A stretch of 64,000 bases of DNA from Pseudomonas sp. ADAK13. GTDB lineage: Bacteria > Pseudomonadota > Gammaproteobacteria > Pseudomonadales > Pseudomonadaceae. The position numbers were made by a program, and so were the translations under genes. A model generated the notes under the pieces. The model worked only from the letters and a program-made list of their open reading frames with translations. It was not told the origin of the DNA and ran no database searches. Of the stretch, positions 26,961-36,451 are shown piece after piece. The number at the start of each line of letters is the position of its first letter. Position 1 is the first letter of the stretch. The DNA lies in contig NZ_CP052860.1 of assembly GCF_012935715.1 (NCBI RefSeq), forward strand, positions 4,216,001 through 4,280,000. Reading direction: 5' to 3'.

Positions 26961-26976
26961 CTGTATGTTTGTACAG
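26961..26976. promoter_or_regulatory. LexA (SOS) box
   Basis: CTGTATGTTTGTACAG has perfect CTGT and ACAG half-sites with the standard 8-base spacer. It lies 24 bases before the GTG start of the next gene, where a repressor would block transcription. Confidence 0.85.
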
Positions 26977-26999
26977 CGATTGAATGAGAGGGAACGCCC

Positions 27000-27335
27000 G
27001 TGGTGAATGTTGAACAACTGAAAAGCAGCGTCAATCGCATGTCCGCCGACGTCGTGCGCGACGCGGTGAACGAGCTGCGCCTCGATGGCCTGGTCACGGA
27101 AGGCAAGACGCCGTTTAACAAAGTGCATTTCAATACCTGCTTTGCCGAGATCGAGGCGCTGTTCCAGCGTGCCGGTTATCACAAGCAGCTGGATGTGGTG
27201 GGCTATCAGGGCTTGCTGTACGCGCTTTACGATCCAGGCCGCTGGGAAGCGGTGGATGTGCTGCGCTGGCTCAAGGAATTCACCGAGGCGGCCAGTGCAT
27301 CGCCGGTGTTGCGCGCGGAATTGGTCAAGGCCTGA
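27000..27335 (+). CDS. Small SOS-controlled protein of unknown function
   Basis: 111 residues if translation begins at GTG 27000; GTG 27003 is equally placed after GAGAGGGA. The protein is acidic, soluble and helical: an N-terminal NRMSADVVRDAVNELRLDG, a central FNKVHFNTCFAEIEALFQRA, and a tail ending LRAELVKA. No catalytic motif is visible. A LexA box directly upstream places it in the DNA-damage response. I recall an equivalent small LexA-controlled gene near a pseudouridine synthase in P. aeruginosa, but cannot confirm it here. Possible roles include inhibiting division or modulating repair; nothing in the sequence decides. Confidence 0.75.
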   Translation: MVNVEQLKSSVNRMSADVVRDAVNELRLDGLVTEGKTPFNKVHFNTCFAEIEALFQRAGYHKQLDVVGYQGLLYALYDPGRWEAVDVLRWLKEFTEAASASPVLRAELVKA

Positions 27336-27406
27336 ATCTGTGCTGGGCCTGATCCAGCGGCATGCGGGATAATGCCCGCCTGTATGTCCACGTCTTGAGC
27401 CTGCCC

Positions 27407-28291
27407 ATGTCCGTTTTTTCCGCTGCCCAGCACCAAGCCAGCACCTTGTACCTGCCGCCAGGCGCCTGGGCGACCGTGCTGGATTGCCTGTGTGAGCACT
27501 TCCCGGCCATCAGCCGTGAACAATGGCTGGACCGCGTCGCCCGGGGCCGGGTGCTGGACATCAATGGCGCCCCCATCCACCAGGACCTCGCCTACCGCGA
27601 AGGCCTGTGCATCTACTATTTCCGTGAAGTGCCGAACGAGAAAGTGATCCCGGTACAGGAGACCATCCTGTACGCCGATGAACATTTGGTGGTGGCCGAC
27701 AAGCCGCATTTTCTGCCGGTAACGCCCGCCGGTGAGTACGTCGAACAAACCCTGTTGCGGCGCTTGATTCGCCGCTTGGACAACCCGGCCTTGGTGCCGC
27801 TGCATCGCATCGACCGGCATACGGCGGGGCTGGTGTTGTTTTCGGCCAATCCCCGGACGCGTTCGGCGTATCAACAGCTGTTTCCCACGCGCAAGATCGA
27901 CAAGTTCTATGAAGCCATTGCCCCGGCCTTGCCCGGGCTGACGTTTCCGTTGGTGCATAAAAGCCGGCTGGTGGATGGCGAGCCGTTCTTTCGCATGCAG
28001 GAAGGCGAGGGGGCGAGCAACACCGAGACCGCAGTCGAGGTGCGGGAAAAGCAGGGTGACTTGTGGCGCTATGGCCTGTTTCCGGTGACCGGCAAGAAAC
28101 ACCAGTTGCGGGTGCACATGACGGCGTTGGGCGCGAGTATCTGCAATGACCCGTTCTACCCTGACGTCATCAAGGATGCCGAGGATGACTACGCCAATCC
28201 GCTCAAGCTGCTGGCCCAGGGCGTGCGTTTTATCGACCCGGTGACCGGCCAGGAGCGCAGTTTCCGCAGCGAGATCAGCCTGGACTGGTAA
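27407..28291 (+). CDS. RluA-family pseudouridine synthase
   Basis: 294 residues from ATG 27407 (MSVFSAAQHQASTLYL). The catalytic motif is LHRIDRHTAGLVLFS, with the nucleophilic Asp in HRID. An S4-like N-terminal part (REQWLDRVARGRVLDING) and VTGKKHQLRVHMTALGASI agree with the family. It belongs to the branch often annotated only as pseudouridylate synthase, and its target uridine is unknown. A second RluA-type enzyme is at 32.6 kb. GATAAT at 27368-27373 may be its -10. A terminator follows. Confidence 0.85.
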   Translation: MSVFSAAQHQASTLYLPPGAWATVLDCLCEHFPAISREQWLDRVARGRVLDINGAPIHQDLAYREGLCIYYFREVPNEKVIPVQETILYADEHLVVADKPHFLPVTPAGEYVEQTLLRRLIRRLDNPALVPLHRIDRHTAGLVLFSANPRTRSAYQQLFPTRKIDKFYEAIAPALPGLTFPLVHKSRLVDGEPFFRMQEGEGASNTETAVEVREKQGDLWRYGLFPVTGKKHQLRVHMTALGASICNDPFYPDVIKDAEDDYANPLKLLAQGVRFIDPVTGQERSFRSEISLDW

Positions 28292-28299
28292 ACCCCAGG

Positions 28300-28334
28300 T
28301 ACGAAAAAGCCCGCATCAAGCGGGCTTTTTCGTA
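28300..28334. terminator. Bidirectional rho-independent terminator
   Basis: TACGAAAAAGCCCGC (28300-28314) pairs over 15 bp with GCGGGCTTTTTCGTA (28320-28334) around ATCAA, giving U runs on both strands. It serves the pseudouridine synthase and the convergent lipoprotein gene. Confidence 0.9.
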
Positions 28335-28348
28335 TCCGGCGTTAAGAC

Positions 28349-28570
28349 TTACAGGTCTTTAACGGTGCGAACCTGATCCTTGTTGATCTGGGTGCGCTTG
28401 CCATCCAGCTGTTCGAATTCGTAGAAGCCGGTGGACTTGTCGAATTTAGGAGTGTCGACGGCCTGGATTTCGCGACCGTCATTCAGGGTGATCACTGTTG
28501 GCGAGGCGCAACCGGCAAGGGTAGCGAGGCCCAGTGCAAGCATGAGAGCGGCGATGGTCCGTTGAGTCAT
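28349..28570 (-). CDS. Small YgdR/YgdI-type lipoprotein (DUF903)
   Basis: 73 residues. The signal peptide ends in the lipobox LAGC (MLALGLATLAGCASPT), so Cys is lipidated after cleavage. The mature part is the DUF903 SH3-like domain: VITLNDGREIQAVD, then GFYEFEQLDGKRTQINKDQV. ATG 28570 is preceded by GGAGAC. An in-frame upstream ATG lacks a signal sequence and is rejected. Function unknown. Confidence 0.88.
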   Translation of the reverse strand: MTQRTIAALMLALGLATLAGCASPTVITLNDGREIQAVDTPKFDKSTGFYEFEQLDGKRTQINKDQVRTVKDL

Positions 28571-28650
28571 GAGTTTGTCTCCGAGAGAATGCTTTGTTGA
28601 GTACTGACCTTGTGACGTGTGCAACGCCGGCAAAGTTCCTTGTTCGACGT

Positions 28651-29253
28651 TCATTCTGACACGCTGGGCGGGCGGTGCAACAACTCAGGTGTGTTGAAGT
28701 TGGCCAGACGAGGGTCATCCGCAGGGCAATCCAGGGCCTTGGCCCCCAGCGCCTGCATGATCTGGCGTGGGCTGCGCTCGCCGGCTGCCCAGGCACGCTC
28801 GAAAGTTTCATGTAGCAGAGTGGGTATCACACACAGCAACGGCTCCCAGAAGTCGCCATGGCGCACCATCACCGGCAGCAACGGGTTTTGCCGGGCCGTG
28901 CTGAGCAGGTCGGCGAGCAGTTGCTCATCGATTTGCGGCACGTCGCACGGCAACACCAGCAGATGCCCATGCCGTGCCGCCGCCAGCCCTGCGCGGATAC
29001 CGGCAAGGGGGCCGGGGAAGTCCGGGCTGTCATCGCCGACCAATTGGTCGGCGTACGCCGCGTACTGCGCCTGGTTGCGATTGCAGGAGATGATCAGGTC
29101 GTCGGTCAACGGCCGCACCAGGCGCTGCAGGTGCGCAATCAGCGGCTGCCCGTGCCAGTCGAGCAAGCCCTTGTCGAGGCCGCCCATGCGCTGGCCGCGG
29201 CCGCCGGCCAGCAACAGCACGGAGCAGGGCAGTGGGAAAGAATGGCTTGGCAT
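28651..29253 (-). CDS. mobA: Molybdenum cofactor guanylyltransferase MobA
   Basis: 200 residues. Adds GMP to molybdopterin to form the MGD cofactor of DMSO-reductase-family enzymes. The nucleotide-binding loop is [19 protein letters not shown], the GTP/metal site [10 protein letters not shown], and the substrate segment NFNTPELL lies near the C-terminus. ATG 29253 gives [18 protein letters not shown]; the frame remains open far upstream across moaB, but that is antisense to real genes. It is divergent from moaB with 75 bases between. Confidence 0.93.
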   Translation of the reverse strand: MPSHSFPLPCSVLLLAGGRGQRMGGLDKGLLDWHGQPLIAHLQRLVRPLTDDLIISCNRNQAQYAAYADQLVGDDSPDFPGPLAGIRAGLAAARHGHLLVLPCDVPQIDEQLLADLLSTARQNPLLPVMVRHGDFWEPLLCVIPTLLHETFERAWAAGERSPRQIMQALGAKALDCPADDPRLANFNTPELLHRPPSVSE

Positions 29254-29328
29254 GACGGCTCCTGCGGGCAGTGAAATGGGGGGCTGTGATATAACATCGG
29301 GCTGTTCCTTCGACAACCGGACCGAGCC

Positions 29329-29868
29329 ATGAAAGCCAAGGCTGATGCGCCCTTTGTACCCCTGAATATCGCTGTATTGACGGTCAGCGACACCCGCACC
29401 CTGGAAACCGACACCTCGGGCCAGGTCTTCGTCGACCGCCTGACCGCCGCCGGCCACCTGCTGGCCGAGCGGGTGCTGCTTAAAGATGATCTGTACAAAA
29501 TCCGTGCGCAAGTGGCGCACTGGATTGCCGAAGATGTGGTGCAGGTGGTGTTGATCACCGGCGGCACCGGCTTCACCGGCCGCGACAGCACCCCGGAAGC
29601 GGTGAGCTGCTTGCTGGACAAGCAGGTAGATGGTTTTGGTGAGCTGTTCCGGCAAATTTCCGTGGCCGATATCGGCACCTCCACCGTGCAGTCCCGTGCC
29701 CTGGCCGGCCTGGCCAATGGCACCCTGGTGTGCTGCCTGCCGGGCTCCACCAACGCGGTGCGTACCGGCTGGGACGGGATACTCGCCGAGCAACTGGATA
29801 ACCGTCACCGCCCGTGCAATTTTGTCCCGCATTTGAAACAGGCCGAGCCCTGTGAATCCCGTGGGTAA
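29329..29868 (+). CDS. moaB: Molybdenum cofactor biosynthesis protein MoaB
   Basis: 179 residues of the MogA/MoaB family, which adenylates molybdopterin before metal insertion. [32 protein letters not shown] and [17 protein letters not shown] are the family signatures. It overlaps moeA by 17 bases, giving a moaB-moeA operon, with mobA on the opposite strand. Together they cover the late steps of molybdenum cofactor assembly. Confidence 0.93.
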   Translation: MKAKADAPFVPLNIAVLTVSDTRTLETDTSGQVFVDRLTAAGHLLAERVLLKDDLYKIRAQVAHWIAEDVVQVVLITGGTGFTGRDSTPEAVSCLLDKQVDGFGELFRQISVADIGTSTVQSRALAGLANGTLVCCLPGSTNAVRTGWDGILAEQLDNRHRPCNFVPHLKQAEPCESRG

Positions 29869-31078
29869 GCCGGGCAAGACCGGCACGTTGATGCCGGTGG
29901 AAGACGCCCTCGAACAACTGCTGGCGATGGCTGAGGCAGCGCCGATTCGCGAGCAGGAAACCTTGCCGCTGGCCGAATGTGACGGCCGGGTGCTGGCGCA
30001 GGCGCTGGTTTCTACCCTGGACTTGCCGCCGTGGCCCAACAGCGCCATGGACGGGTACGCCCTGCGCCTGGCGGACTGGACCGGCGAGCCACTGGCAGTC
30101 AGCCAGCGCATTTTCGCCGGCACGGCACCGCAGCCCTTGGCCGCCGGCACCTGTGCACGGATCTTCACCGGCGCCCCGGTGCCGGAAGGGGCGGACTGCG
30201 TTGAGATGCAGGAAAACGCCGTGGTCCACCCTGATCAGCGCGTGAGCTTTACCGAGTCGCTGCAGGTGGATCAAAACATCCGTCCCCAAGGCCAGGAAAC
30301 CACCGTGGGCGAATTGGTGCTGCCCGCGGGTACACGCCTGGGCCCGATCGAACTGGGGCTGGCCGCATCCCTGGGCCGTGATCGCCTGGAGGTGATCCGT
30401 CGCGCCCGTGTGGCCGTGCTGTCCACCGGCGACGAGTTGATCGAGCCGGGCCTGCCGTTGGGCCCCGGGCAGATCTACAACAGCAATCGCCGGGTGTTGT
30501 GCAGCTGGCTGGAGCGCCTGGGCTGCGAAGTGGTGGACGCCGGGATCCTGCCGGATGACCTGGAACAAACCCGCGAGCGCCTGGGGGCGTTGGGCTCGGT
30601 TGACCTGATCCTGTCCACCGGCGGTGTGTCGGTGGGCGAGGCGGATTTCCTCGGGATTGCGCTGCGCGAAGAAGGTGAACTGGCGCTGTGGAAGCTGGCG
30701 ATCAAGCCGGGCAAGCCGCTGACGTTCGGGCATTTTCGTGGCGTGCCGGTGATCGGTTTGCCGGGCAACCCGGCGTCGACGCTGGTGACCTTCGCCTTGC
30801 TGGCGCGGCCTTACCTGTTGCGCCGCCAGGGCGTGCAGGATGTGCAGCCGTTGCGCATTGAAGTGCCGGTGGGGTTTGTGTGGGCCAAGCCGGGGAACCG
30901 TCGCGAGTACTTGCGCGGTCGGCTGGAGCAGGGCAAGGCGATCATCTACCGCAACCAGAGCTCGGGTGTGCTGCGCAGTGCGGCCTGGGCCGAGGGGTTG
31001 GTGGAAGTGCGGGAAGGGACGACGCTGGAGATCGGTGATCGGGTCAACTTCATTCCGTTGAGTGAAGTCTTGAGTTAG
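29852..31078 (+). CDS. moeA: Molybdopterin molybdenumtransferase MoeA
   Basis: 408 residues. Inserts molybdate into adenylated molybdopterin. [61 protein letters not shown] and [15 protein letters not shown] are all classic MoeA segments. GTG 29852 ([20 protein letters not shown]) overlaps the moaB end; ATG 29891 is a possible shorter start. A REP-like hairpin follows, facing the convergent aminopeptidase gene. Confidence 0.93.
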   Translation: MNPVGKPGKTGTLMPVEDALEQLLAMAEAAPIREQETLPLAECDGRVLAQALVSTLDLPPWPNSAMDGYALRLADWTGEPLAVSQRIFAGTAPQPLAAGTCARIFTGAPVPEGADCVEMQENAVVHPDQRVSFTESLQVDQNIRPQGQETTVGELVLPAGTRLGPIELGLAASLGRDRLEVIRRARVAVLSTGDELIEPGLPLGPGQIYNSNRRVLCSWLERLGCEVVDAGILPDDLEQTRERLGALGSVDLILSTGGVSVGEADFLGIALREEGELALWKLAIKPGKPLTFGHFRGVPVIGLPGNPASTLVTFALLARPYLLRRQGVQDVQPLRIEVPVGFVWAKPGNRREYLRGRLEQGKAIIYRNQSSGVLRSAAWAEGLVEVREGTTLEIGDRVNFIPLSEVLS

Positions 31079-31090
31079 GTATTGCAGTGC

Positions 31091-31123
31091 CCTGTGGTGA
31101 AGGGGCTTGCCCCTCACCACAGG
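31091..31123. repeat. REP-like palindrome between moeA and the M18 aminopeptidase gene
   Basis: CCTGTGGTGAAGGGGC and GCCCCTCACCACAGG pair around TT with one bulged base. This is the GTGG(C/T)GAGGG type of Pseudomonas repeat. It lies between convergent genes and may protect 3' ends or act as a weak terminator. Confidence 0.75.
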
Positions 31124-31140
31124 TACAGCATTAGCCTCGG

Positions 31141-32430
31141 TTACGGCAAATCACGACTCGCGTAAAACGCACTCAACACCTTCACCAGGTGCGCCAGGTC
31201 ATGGCTGCCGCACAGCTCGCGAATCGAGTGCATGGCAAACGTCGGCAAACCGATGTCCACGGTGCGCACGCCAAGGTGGCTTGCCGTGATCGGGCCGATG
31301 GTCGAGCCGCACCCCATGTCGCTGCGTACCACAAAGCTCTGCACCGGCACTTCTTCAGCCATGCACAGATGGCGGAAGAACCCGGCCGTTTCGCTGTTGG
31401 TGGCGTAGCGCTGGTTGCTGTTGACCTTGATCACCGGGCCGGCATTGAGTTTCGGGCCGTGGTTGGCGTCGTGCTTCTCGGCGTAGTTGGGGTGCACGCC
31501 GTGGGCGTTGTCCGCAGACACCAGCAGCGACTTCTGGATGGTGCGTACGAATTCATCACCTTCCGGCAGCAGGCGACGCAGGGTCTGCTCCAGCATCGGG
31601 CCGTCGGCACCGCAGGCGGAGCACGAGCCGACTTCTTCGTGGTCGTTGCACACCAGTACGCAGGTTTCGTCGGTTTCGGCGGTGAGCAAGGCTTGCAGGC
31701 CGGCGTAGCACGACAGCAGGTTGTCGAGGCGGGCACCGGCGATAAAGTCGCCATTGAGGCCAATCACCGCGGCGCTCTGGGTGTCGTAGAAGCTCAGTTC
31801 ATAGTCGAGCACCACATCGGCGTTCAGGCCGTGTTCACGGGCCAACTGCTCGGTGAGCACTGCGCGGAAGTCCACACGCTCGTCACCGGCAAACTGCGCG
31901 AGGATCGGCGGCAGTTCGGTCTGGGCATTGATCGCCCAACCCTGGTTGGCTTCACGGTTCAGGTGAATGGCCAGGTTGGGGATGATCGCGATGGGCAGCT
32001 TGAAGTCGATCAACTGGCTTTCGACCTTGCCGTCACGGCGGAAAGTCACGCGGCCAGCCAGGGACAGGTCGCGGTCGAACCACGGTGCCAGCAGCGCGCC
32101 GCCGTACACTTCCACACCCAGTTGCCAGAAGCCCTGGCGTTGCAGTTCAGGTTGTGGCTTGACCCGCAGGCACGGGCTGTCGGTGTGGGCGCCGACCAGG
32201 CGGATGCCGCCTTGCAGGGGCGAGTGGCGGCCGAGCTTGAAGGCGATGATCGAGGAGTCGTTGCGGGTCACGTAATAGCGCCCGTTGGCCTCGGTGGTCC
32301 AGGTCTCGCGCTCGTCAAGACGCTGGAAACCGGCCGCTTCCAGGCGCTGTGCAAGGGCGGCGGTGGCATGAAACGGGGTAGGGGAGGCCTTGAGGAAGTC
32401 GATCAGGCCTTGGTTCAACTCTTCGCGCAT
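31141..32430 (-). CDS. apeB: M18-family aminopeptidase
   Basis: 429 residues, zinc aminopeptidase of the aspartyl-aminopeptidase family, cytoplasmic. Metal and catalytic segments visible: [16 protein letters not shown] (first His), [19 protein letters not shown] (Asp and Glu pair), [17 protein letters not shown] and the C-terminal [12 protein letters not shown] with [12 protein letters not shown]. It releases N-terminal residues from peptides, in this family with a preference for acidic residues. ATG 32430 ([20 protein letters not shown]) is the family start. Flanked on both sides by REP elements. Confidence 0.92.
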   Translation of the reverse strand: MREELNQGLIDFLKASPTPFHATAALAQRLEAAGFQRLDERETWTTEANGRYYVTRNDSSIIAFKLGRHSPLQGGIRLVGAHTDSPCLRVKPQPELQRQGFWQLGVEVYGGALLAPWFDRDLSLAGRVTFRRDGKVESQLIDFKLPIAIIPNLAIHLNREANQGWAINAQTELPPILAQFAGDERVDFRAVLTEQLAREHGLNADVVLDYELSFYDTQSAAVIGLNGDFIAGARLDNLLSCYAGLQALLTAETDETCVLVCNDHEEVGSCSACGADGPMLEQTLRRLLPEGDEFVRTIQKSLLVSADNAHGVHPNYAEKHDANHGPKLNAGPVIKVNSNQRYATNSETAGFFRHLCMAEEVPVQSFVVRSDMGCGSTIGPITASHLGVRTVDIGLPTFAMHSIRELCGSHDLAHLVKVLSAFYASRDLP

Positions 32431-32518
32431 AAGTAGCTCCAGACAGCAATGGCGCGAGTTTACCGTATTGGCTCAGAATTTGGAGGGAAGCTGCTTTCTT
32501 GATACGGGCACAAAACCC

Positions 32519-32608
32519 ATGTGGGAGCTGGCTTGCCTGCGATAGCGGTCTGCCAGTCACCAATATGGGGCTGACACACCGTTATCGCAGGCAAGCCAGC
32601 TCCCACAT
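32519..32608. repeat. REP doublet (inverted pair)
   Basis: Two copies of the GTGGGAGCTGGCTTGCCTGC type face each other across about 35 bases: 32519-32546 and 32581-32608. Together they can fold into one long hairpin. The same pair type recurs at 63588-63676. Confidence 0.9.
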
Positions 32609-32625
32609 TTGATCGGGGTTGCAGC

Positions 32626-33261
32626 TTAAAACGGCGCCGGGCACTCGAAGCGCAGACGCTCGCCGCTCTGGGGATGGGTGAAGCTCAACATGCTGGCGTG
32701 CAGGCACAGGCGTGGCCAGGCGGCCAGTGCCTGTTCATGGGCGTACAAACCGTCACCCAGCAACGGATGCCCGATGGACAGCATGTGCACCCGCAGTTGA
32801 TGCGAACGGCCGGTGATCGGCGTCAGTTCAACCCGGCACCAGTCGCCACAACGTTCCAGCACTTTCCAAAACGTCAGAGCGTTCTTGCCGAACTCATAAT
32901 CCACCACGTGCCGTGGCTTGGTCGGCGGGTCGTAGCGCAATGGCAGGTCGATGCTGCCGCTGTTCAGTTCCGGTTGGCCCCAGCACAGCGCGGTGTAGGC
33001 CTTTTCGGTTTCCCGGTCGTGGAACTGACGGGACAGTTCACGGTGGGTGTCTGCGTCGCGAGCCAGCAGGATGATGCCCGACGTTTCCCAGTCCAGCCGG
33101 TGGACGATGCGGGCTTCGGGGTAGCCGTTTTCCTGCAGGCGGGTGATCAGGCAGTCCTTGTTGTCGTCGGCGCGACCGGGCACCGAGAGCAGCAGGGTTG
33201 GCTTGTTCACCACCAGGACAGCAGCGTCCTGATGAAGGATATGGACATTGGACAACGGCAT
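32626..33261 (-). CDS. rluA: Dual-specificity pseudouridine synthase RluA-type
   Basis: 211 residues, the short form without an S4 domain, like E. coli RluA, which modifies 23S rRNA U746 and tRNA U32. The catalytic segment is RIVHRLDWETSGIILLARD, followed by KAYTALCWG, PITGRSHQLRVHMLSIGHP and LCLHASMLSF. It lies downstream of minE on the same strand, separated by a large hairpin. Confidence 0.85.
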   Translation of the reverse strand: MPLSNVHILHQDAAVLVVNKPTLLLSVPGRADDNKDCLITRLQENGYPEARIVHRLDWETSGIILLARDADTHRELSRQFHDRETEKAYTALCWGQPELNSGSIDLPLRYDPPTKPRHVVDYEFGKNALTFWKVLERCGDWCRVELTPITGRSHQLRVHMLSIGHPLLGDGLYAHEQALAAWPRLCLHASMLSFTHPQSGERLRFECPAPF

Positions 33262-33286
33262 TAAAACAGCCTCGTAACAAACGCCA

Positions 33287-33340
33287 ACGGCGGCTCGCTC
33301 ACCCGGCCCCTTGTGGGGAGCCAGGTAACCGAGCCGCCGT
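33287..33340. repeat. Large stem-loop between minE and rluA
   Basis: ACGGCGGCTCG (33287-33297) pairs perfectly over 11 bp with CGAGCCGCCGT (33330-33340); a smaller CCCC/GGGG hairpin sits inside. It could terminate the min transcript, attenuate rluA or stabilise mRNA. No U run follows on the minus strand. Confidence 0.6.
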
Positions 33341-33357
33341 GGCGACCGCCTTTTCGA

Positions 33358-33612
33358 TCAACGATCAGGCAGGGTGATATTGAGTTCCAGAATCGAGCAG
33401 CTGCCGTCATTTTCCAGGGCGACATGCACGTCATCGTTGCCGATATTGACGTACTTGCGGATCACCTCAACCAGTTCCTTCTGCAAGGCTGGCAGGTAAT
33501 CCGGGGTGCTGCGTTGGCCGCGTTCGTGCGCCACGATGATCTGTAGACGCTCTTTCGCTACCGACGCGGTACTTGGCTTTTTGTTGGCGCGAAAGAAGTC
33601 GAGAAATTTCAT
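33358..33612 (-). CDS. minE: Cell division topological specificity factor MinE
   Basis: 84 residues. Stimulates the MinD ATPase and drives pole-to-pole oscillation so that MinC blocks division only away from midcell. The N-terminal [14 protein letters not shown] is the membrane-binding helix, and [11 protein letters not shown] is the MinD-contact segment. It starts three bases after the minD stop and belongs to the minCDE operon. Confidence 0.96.
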   Translation of the reverse strand: MKFLDFFRANKKPSTASVAKERLQIIVAHERGQRSTPDYLPALQKELVEVIRKYVNIGNDDVHVALENDGSCSILELNITLPDR

Positions 33613-33615
33613 TGT

Positions 33616-34428
33616 TTAGTTGCCTCCAAAGATACGCTCGAAGAATCCCTTCTTCGCTACATCGAGGAAGCGATGTTCCACGGTTTTGCCCAGCAAGCGA
33701 TCAACCGCATCGCTGTACGCCTGGCCGGCGTCGCTCTGGTCGTCGAGAATCACCGGCACGCCCTGGTTGGAAGCCTTCAGCACAGCCTGGGATTCCGGGA
33801 TCACGCCCAGCAGGGTCACGGCCAGGATGTCCTTGACGTCTTCAACGCCGAGCATCTCGCCCTTGCTGACGCGCTCAGGGTTGTAACGGGTCAGCAGCAG
33901 GTGTTCCTTGATCGGCTCTTCGCCTTTCTCGGCGCGCTGGGACTTGCTGGCCAGCAGGCCGAGCATGCGGTCCGAGTCACGTACCGACGACACTTCAGGG
34001 TTGGTCACGACGATGGCTTCGTCGGCGAAGTACATCGCCAGGTGAGCACCGGTCTCGATACCCGCCGGGGAATCGCATACCACGTATTCGAAGGTTTCTT
34101 TCAGTTCGGCGAGGACCTTGCCCACGCCTTCCTTGGTCAGCGCTTCTTTGTCGCGGGTCTGGCTGGCGGCCAGTACGTACAGGTTCTCAAGGCGCTTGTC
34201 CTTGATCAGGGCCTGTTGCAGGTTGGCTTCGCCGTTCACGACGTTGACGAAGTCGTACACCACGCGGCGTTCGCAGCCCATGATCAGGTCGAGGTTACGC
34301 AAACCGACGTCGAAGTCGACGATGACTGTCTTGTGGCCGCGCAGAGCGAGGCCGGTACCGATAGCGGCGCTGGTGGTGGTCTTACCCACACCACCCTTGC
34401 CGGATGTAACCACGAGAATCTTGGCCAA
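33616..34428 (-). CDS. minD: Septum-site ATPase MinD
   Basis: 270 residues. The deviant Walker A KILVVTSGKGGVGKTTTSAA opens the protein, followed by VIVDFDVGLRNLDLIMGCE and YVVCDSPAGIE. The C-terminal RFLDVAKKGFFERIFG is the amphipathic membrane-targeting helix. It recruits MinC to the membrane. A gap of 199 bases separates it from minC, longer than usual within an operon. Confidence 0.97.
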   Translation of the reverse strand: MAKILVVTSGKGGVGKTTTSAAIGTGLALRGHKTVIVDFDVGLRNLDLIMGCERRVVYDFVNVVNGEANLQQALIKDKRLENLYVLAASQTRDKEALTKEGVGKVLAELKETFEYVVCDSPAGIETGAHLAMYFADEAIVVTNPEVSSVRDSDRMLGLLASKSQRAEKGEEPIKEHLLLTRYNPERVSKGEMLGVEDVKDILAVTLLGVIPESQAVLKASNQGVPVILDDQSDAGQAYSDAVDRLLGKTVEHRFLDVAKKGFFERIFGGN

Positions 34429-34505
34429 GGTGTTTCACCCCTAAGGAAAAAGGACTTTTTAGCCCCTGAAAAACATCTCTTGAAACTCGCTGCAGGCGGG
34501 CAGCT

Positions 34506-34566
34506 CTTGTAGGAGAAAGCACGGTTTGCCTGGGCAAACCCCGCCTTAAAATTATTCCTACACAAG
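34506..34566. repeat. Nested inverted repeats in the minC-minD gap
   Basis: An outer imperfect pair, CTTGTAGGA with TCCTACACAAG, encloses a perfect GTTTGCC/GGCAAAC hairpin (34524-34539). The outer ends resemble REP termini. It may modulate read-through from minC into minD or contain a minD promoter. Nothing else is visible between 34429 and 34627. Confidence 0.5.
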
Positions 34567-34627
34567 TTTTGCCGTTTTCGCTGTGCTATCAGAGTCTAGA
34601 GATGCTTGGAAAATGCGGCAGTATCCG

Positions 34628-35365
34628 TTAAAGACGAACGATGTTCAACACATCGCCCGACAGGCTGACTTGTACCCCGGCCCCCCACAGCGGATCGCGG
34701 CGCAAATCTTCCGAAACCTTGTACTGGCCTGCGATGGACACTAGCTCAGCGGTTAACTGCTGGCAAAAAATACGGGCCTTTGTGTCACCTTTTATGCCGG
34801 CCAGTGCACGACCACGCATGGGGCCGTATACATGGATGTTTCCGTCGGCGAGAAGTTCCGCCCCCGGACTGACCGGGGCGATGACGACAAGGTCGCCCCC
34901 CTGGGCGTAAATCTGCTGCCCGCCCCGTACGGGAGAGGTGATGATCTTTGTAGGCTTGATCGTCGGCTCCGGCGGTTTCTCGGGTTTTTTCTTCTCTTCG
35001 CCGACCAACGGATCGAGCGGACGCTCCCGTGCACCGGACGGCGGCAGTACTGGCAGTTCAATGGCGATTGCCGCGGCAATGTCTTCGATACGGCTGGCAC
35101 GAATCGCCAGGGTGCGCAGGCCATGTTGACGGCACACACGCATCAGACCGGGCAGGTCGACAGCGCCCTGGCCGGCCGGGAGTTTGTCCAGGGCCAGCAC
35201 CAGCGGCGCATTGTTGAAGAAGTTCGGCGCGAGGGCGACCTTGGCGGCGAGCTGGCGGTCCAGGGCATCAAGGTCATTGCGGGCCAGTTCCAGCACGGTA
35301 ATGGCGAGCATGCTGCCTTTCAGCTGGAACACGGGATCTTGGTCTAGCGGTTCGGTTTGGCTCAT
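34628..35365 (-). CDS. minC: Septum-site inhibitor MinC
   Basis: 245 residues. Inhibits FtsZ polymerisation. An N-terminal domain ([20 protein letters not shown]) is joined by a proline- and lysine-rich linker (about 115-135) to the beta-helical C-terminal domain: [38 protein letters not shown] and [20 protein letters not shown] 35365 ([10 protein letters not shown]) is preferred over an in-frame TTG three codons upstream. It heads minCDE and is divergent from the LpxL gene. Confidence 0.96.
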   Translation of the reverse strand: MSQTEPLDQDPVFQLKGSMLAITVLELARNDLDALDRQLAAKVALAPNFFNNAPLVLALDKLPAGQGAVDLPGLMRVCRQHGLRTLAIRASRIEDIAAAIAIELPVLPPSGARERPLDPLVGEEKKKPEKPPEPTIKPTKIITSPVRGGQQIYAQGGDLVVIAPVSPGAELLADGNIHVYGPMRGRALAGIKGDTKARIFCQQLTAELVSIAGQYKVSEDLRRDPLWGAGVQVSLSGDVLNIVRL

Positions 35366-35483
35366 GGTCGGCAAAGCGGCTTGTCACGAAAAGTGTCGAG
35401 ACTTATAACGAGAACATCCGCTAGCCGCAAGCCGGGTCGAACCGTTGTAGAATGCGCGGCCGTTGTCTTTGCCGGAATCATTA

Positions 35484-36419
35484 ATGGATCGCCCGCGTTT
35501 TCGAGCTGAATTTTTTCACCCGCGTTTTTGGCTGTTATGGCTGGGACTCGGTTTGCTGTGGCTGATTGTGCAGTTGCCATACCGGGTTTTACTGGGGATT
35601 GGCCGTGCCCTGGGTGCGGGAATGTACCGGGTAGCCGGTGAACGTCGACGCATTGCGGCGCGAAACCTGGAACTGTGCTTCCCGGAAAAATCCGCCAAAG
35701 AGCGTAAACATTTGCTCAAGGAAAACTTTGCCTCCACCGGCATCGCCTTCTTCGAGATGGCCATGAGCTGGTGGTGGTCCAAGCCGCGCCTGGCGCGCCT
35801 GGCCCATGTCGAAGGGCTGGAGCACCTCAAGCAGGCGCAACTGGAAGGCAAGGGCGTGATCCTCATGGCCCTGCATTTCACCACCCTGGAAATCGGCGCC
35901 GCGTTGCTGGGGCAGAAACACACCATCGACGGCATGTACCGCGAGCACGGCAACCCGCTGTTCGATTTCGTCCAGCGCCGTGGCCGCGAGCGGCACAACC
36001 TCGACTCCCTGGCCGTAGAGCGCGAAGACGTGCGCGGCATGCTCAAGCTGCTGCGCGCTGGCCGCGCCATCTGGTACGCACCGGACCAGGATTACGGCGC
36101 CAAGCAAAGTATCTTCGTGCCGTTGTTCGGCATTCAGGCCGCCACCGTGACCGCCACCAGCAAATTTGCACGCCTGGGCAAGGCGCTGGTGGTGCCGTTC
36201 ACCCAGGAACGCCTGGCCGACGGCAGTGGTTATCGCCTGGTGATCCATCCGCCGCTCACCGACTTCCCCGGTGAAACTGACGAGATCGATTGCCTGCGCA
36301 TCAACCAGTGGGTTGAGGCGTCCGTGCGCGAATGCCCCGAGCAATACCTGTGGGCCCACCGCCGCTTCAAGAGCCGGCCACCGGGTGAGCCTAAGCTGTA
36401 TGAGAAACGCCGTCGTTGA
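35484..36419 (+). CDS. lpxL: Lipid A lauroyl/late acyltransferase, LpxL/HtrB family
   Basis: 311 residues, inner-membrane enzyme that adds a secondary acyl chain to Kdo2-lipid IVA. An N-terminal membrane anchor (FWLLWLGLGLLWLIVQLPY) precedes the catalytic H-x4-E motif in LMALHFTTLEIGAALLG. YREHGNPLFDFVQRRGRERH and WYAPDQDYGAKQSIFVPLFG are family blocks. TAGAAT at 35449-35454 gives a promoter about 30 bases upstream. Confidence 0.93.
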   Translation: MDRPRFRAEFFHPRFWLLWLGLGLLWLIVQLPYRVLLGIGRALGAGMYRVAGERRRIAARNLELCFPEKSAKERKHLLKENFASTGIAFFEMAMSWWWSKPRLARLAHVEGLEHLKQAQLEGKGVILMALHFTTLEIGAALLGQKHTIDGMYREHGNPLFDFVQRRGRERHNLDSLAVEREDVRGMLKLLRAGRAIWYAPDQDYGAKQSIFVPLFGIQAATVTATSKFARLGKALVVPFTQERLADGSGYRLVIHPPLTDFPGETDEIDCLRINQWVEASVRECPEQYLWAHRRFKSRPPGEPKLYEKRRR

Positions 36420-36451
36420 TCTGAAGTCCCCAAGCAACATGGAGTGATGCA

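Noticed and set aside
31189..32436. 415-codon plus-strand frame opposite the M18 aminopeptidase gene
   Set aside because: Antisense shadow; the aminopeptidase motifs on the minus strand are unambiguous.
32519..32608. REP doublets taken as a CRISPR-like array
   Set aside because: Each locus has only two inverted arms, no regular spacers and no cas genes; the same palindromes recur between unrelated genes.
34284..34565. Minus-strand frame across the minD start and the minC-minD gap
   Set aside because: Overlaps minD in another frame and runs through the inverted repeats; no recognisable protein.
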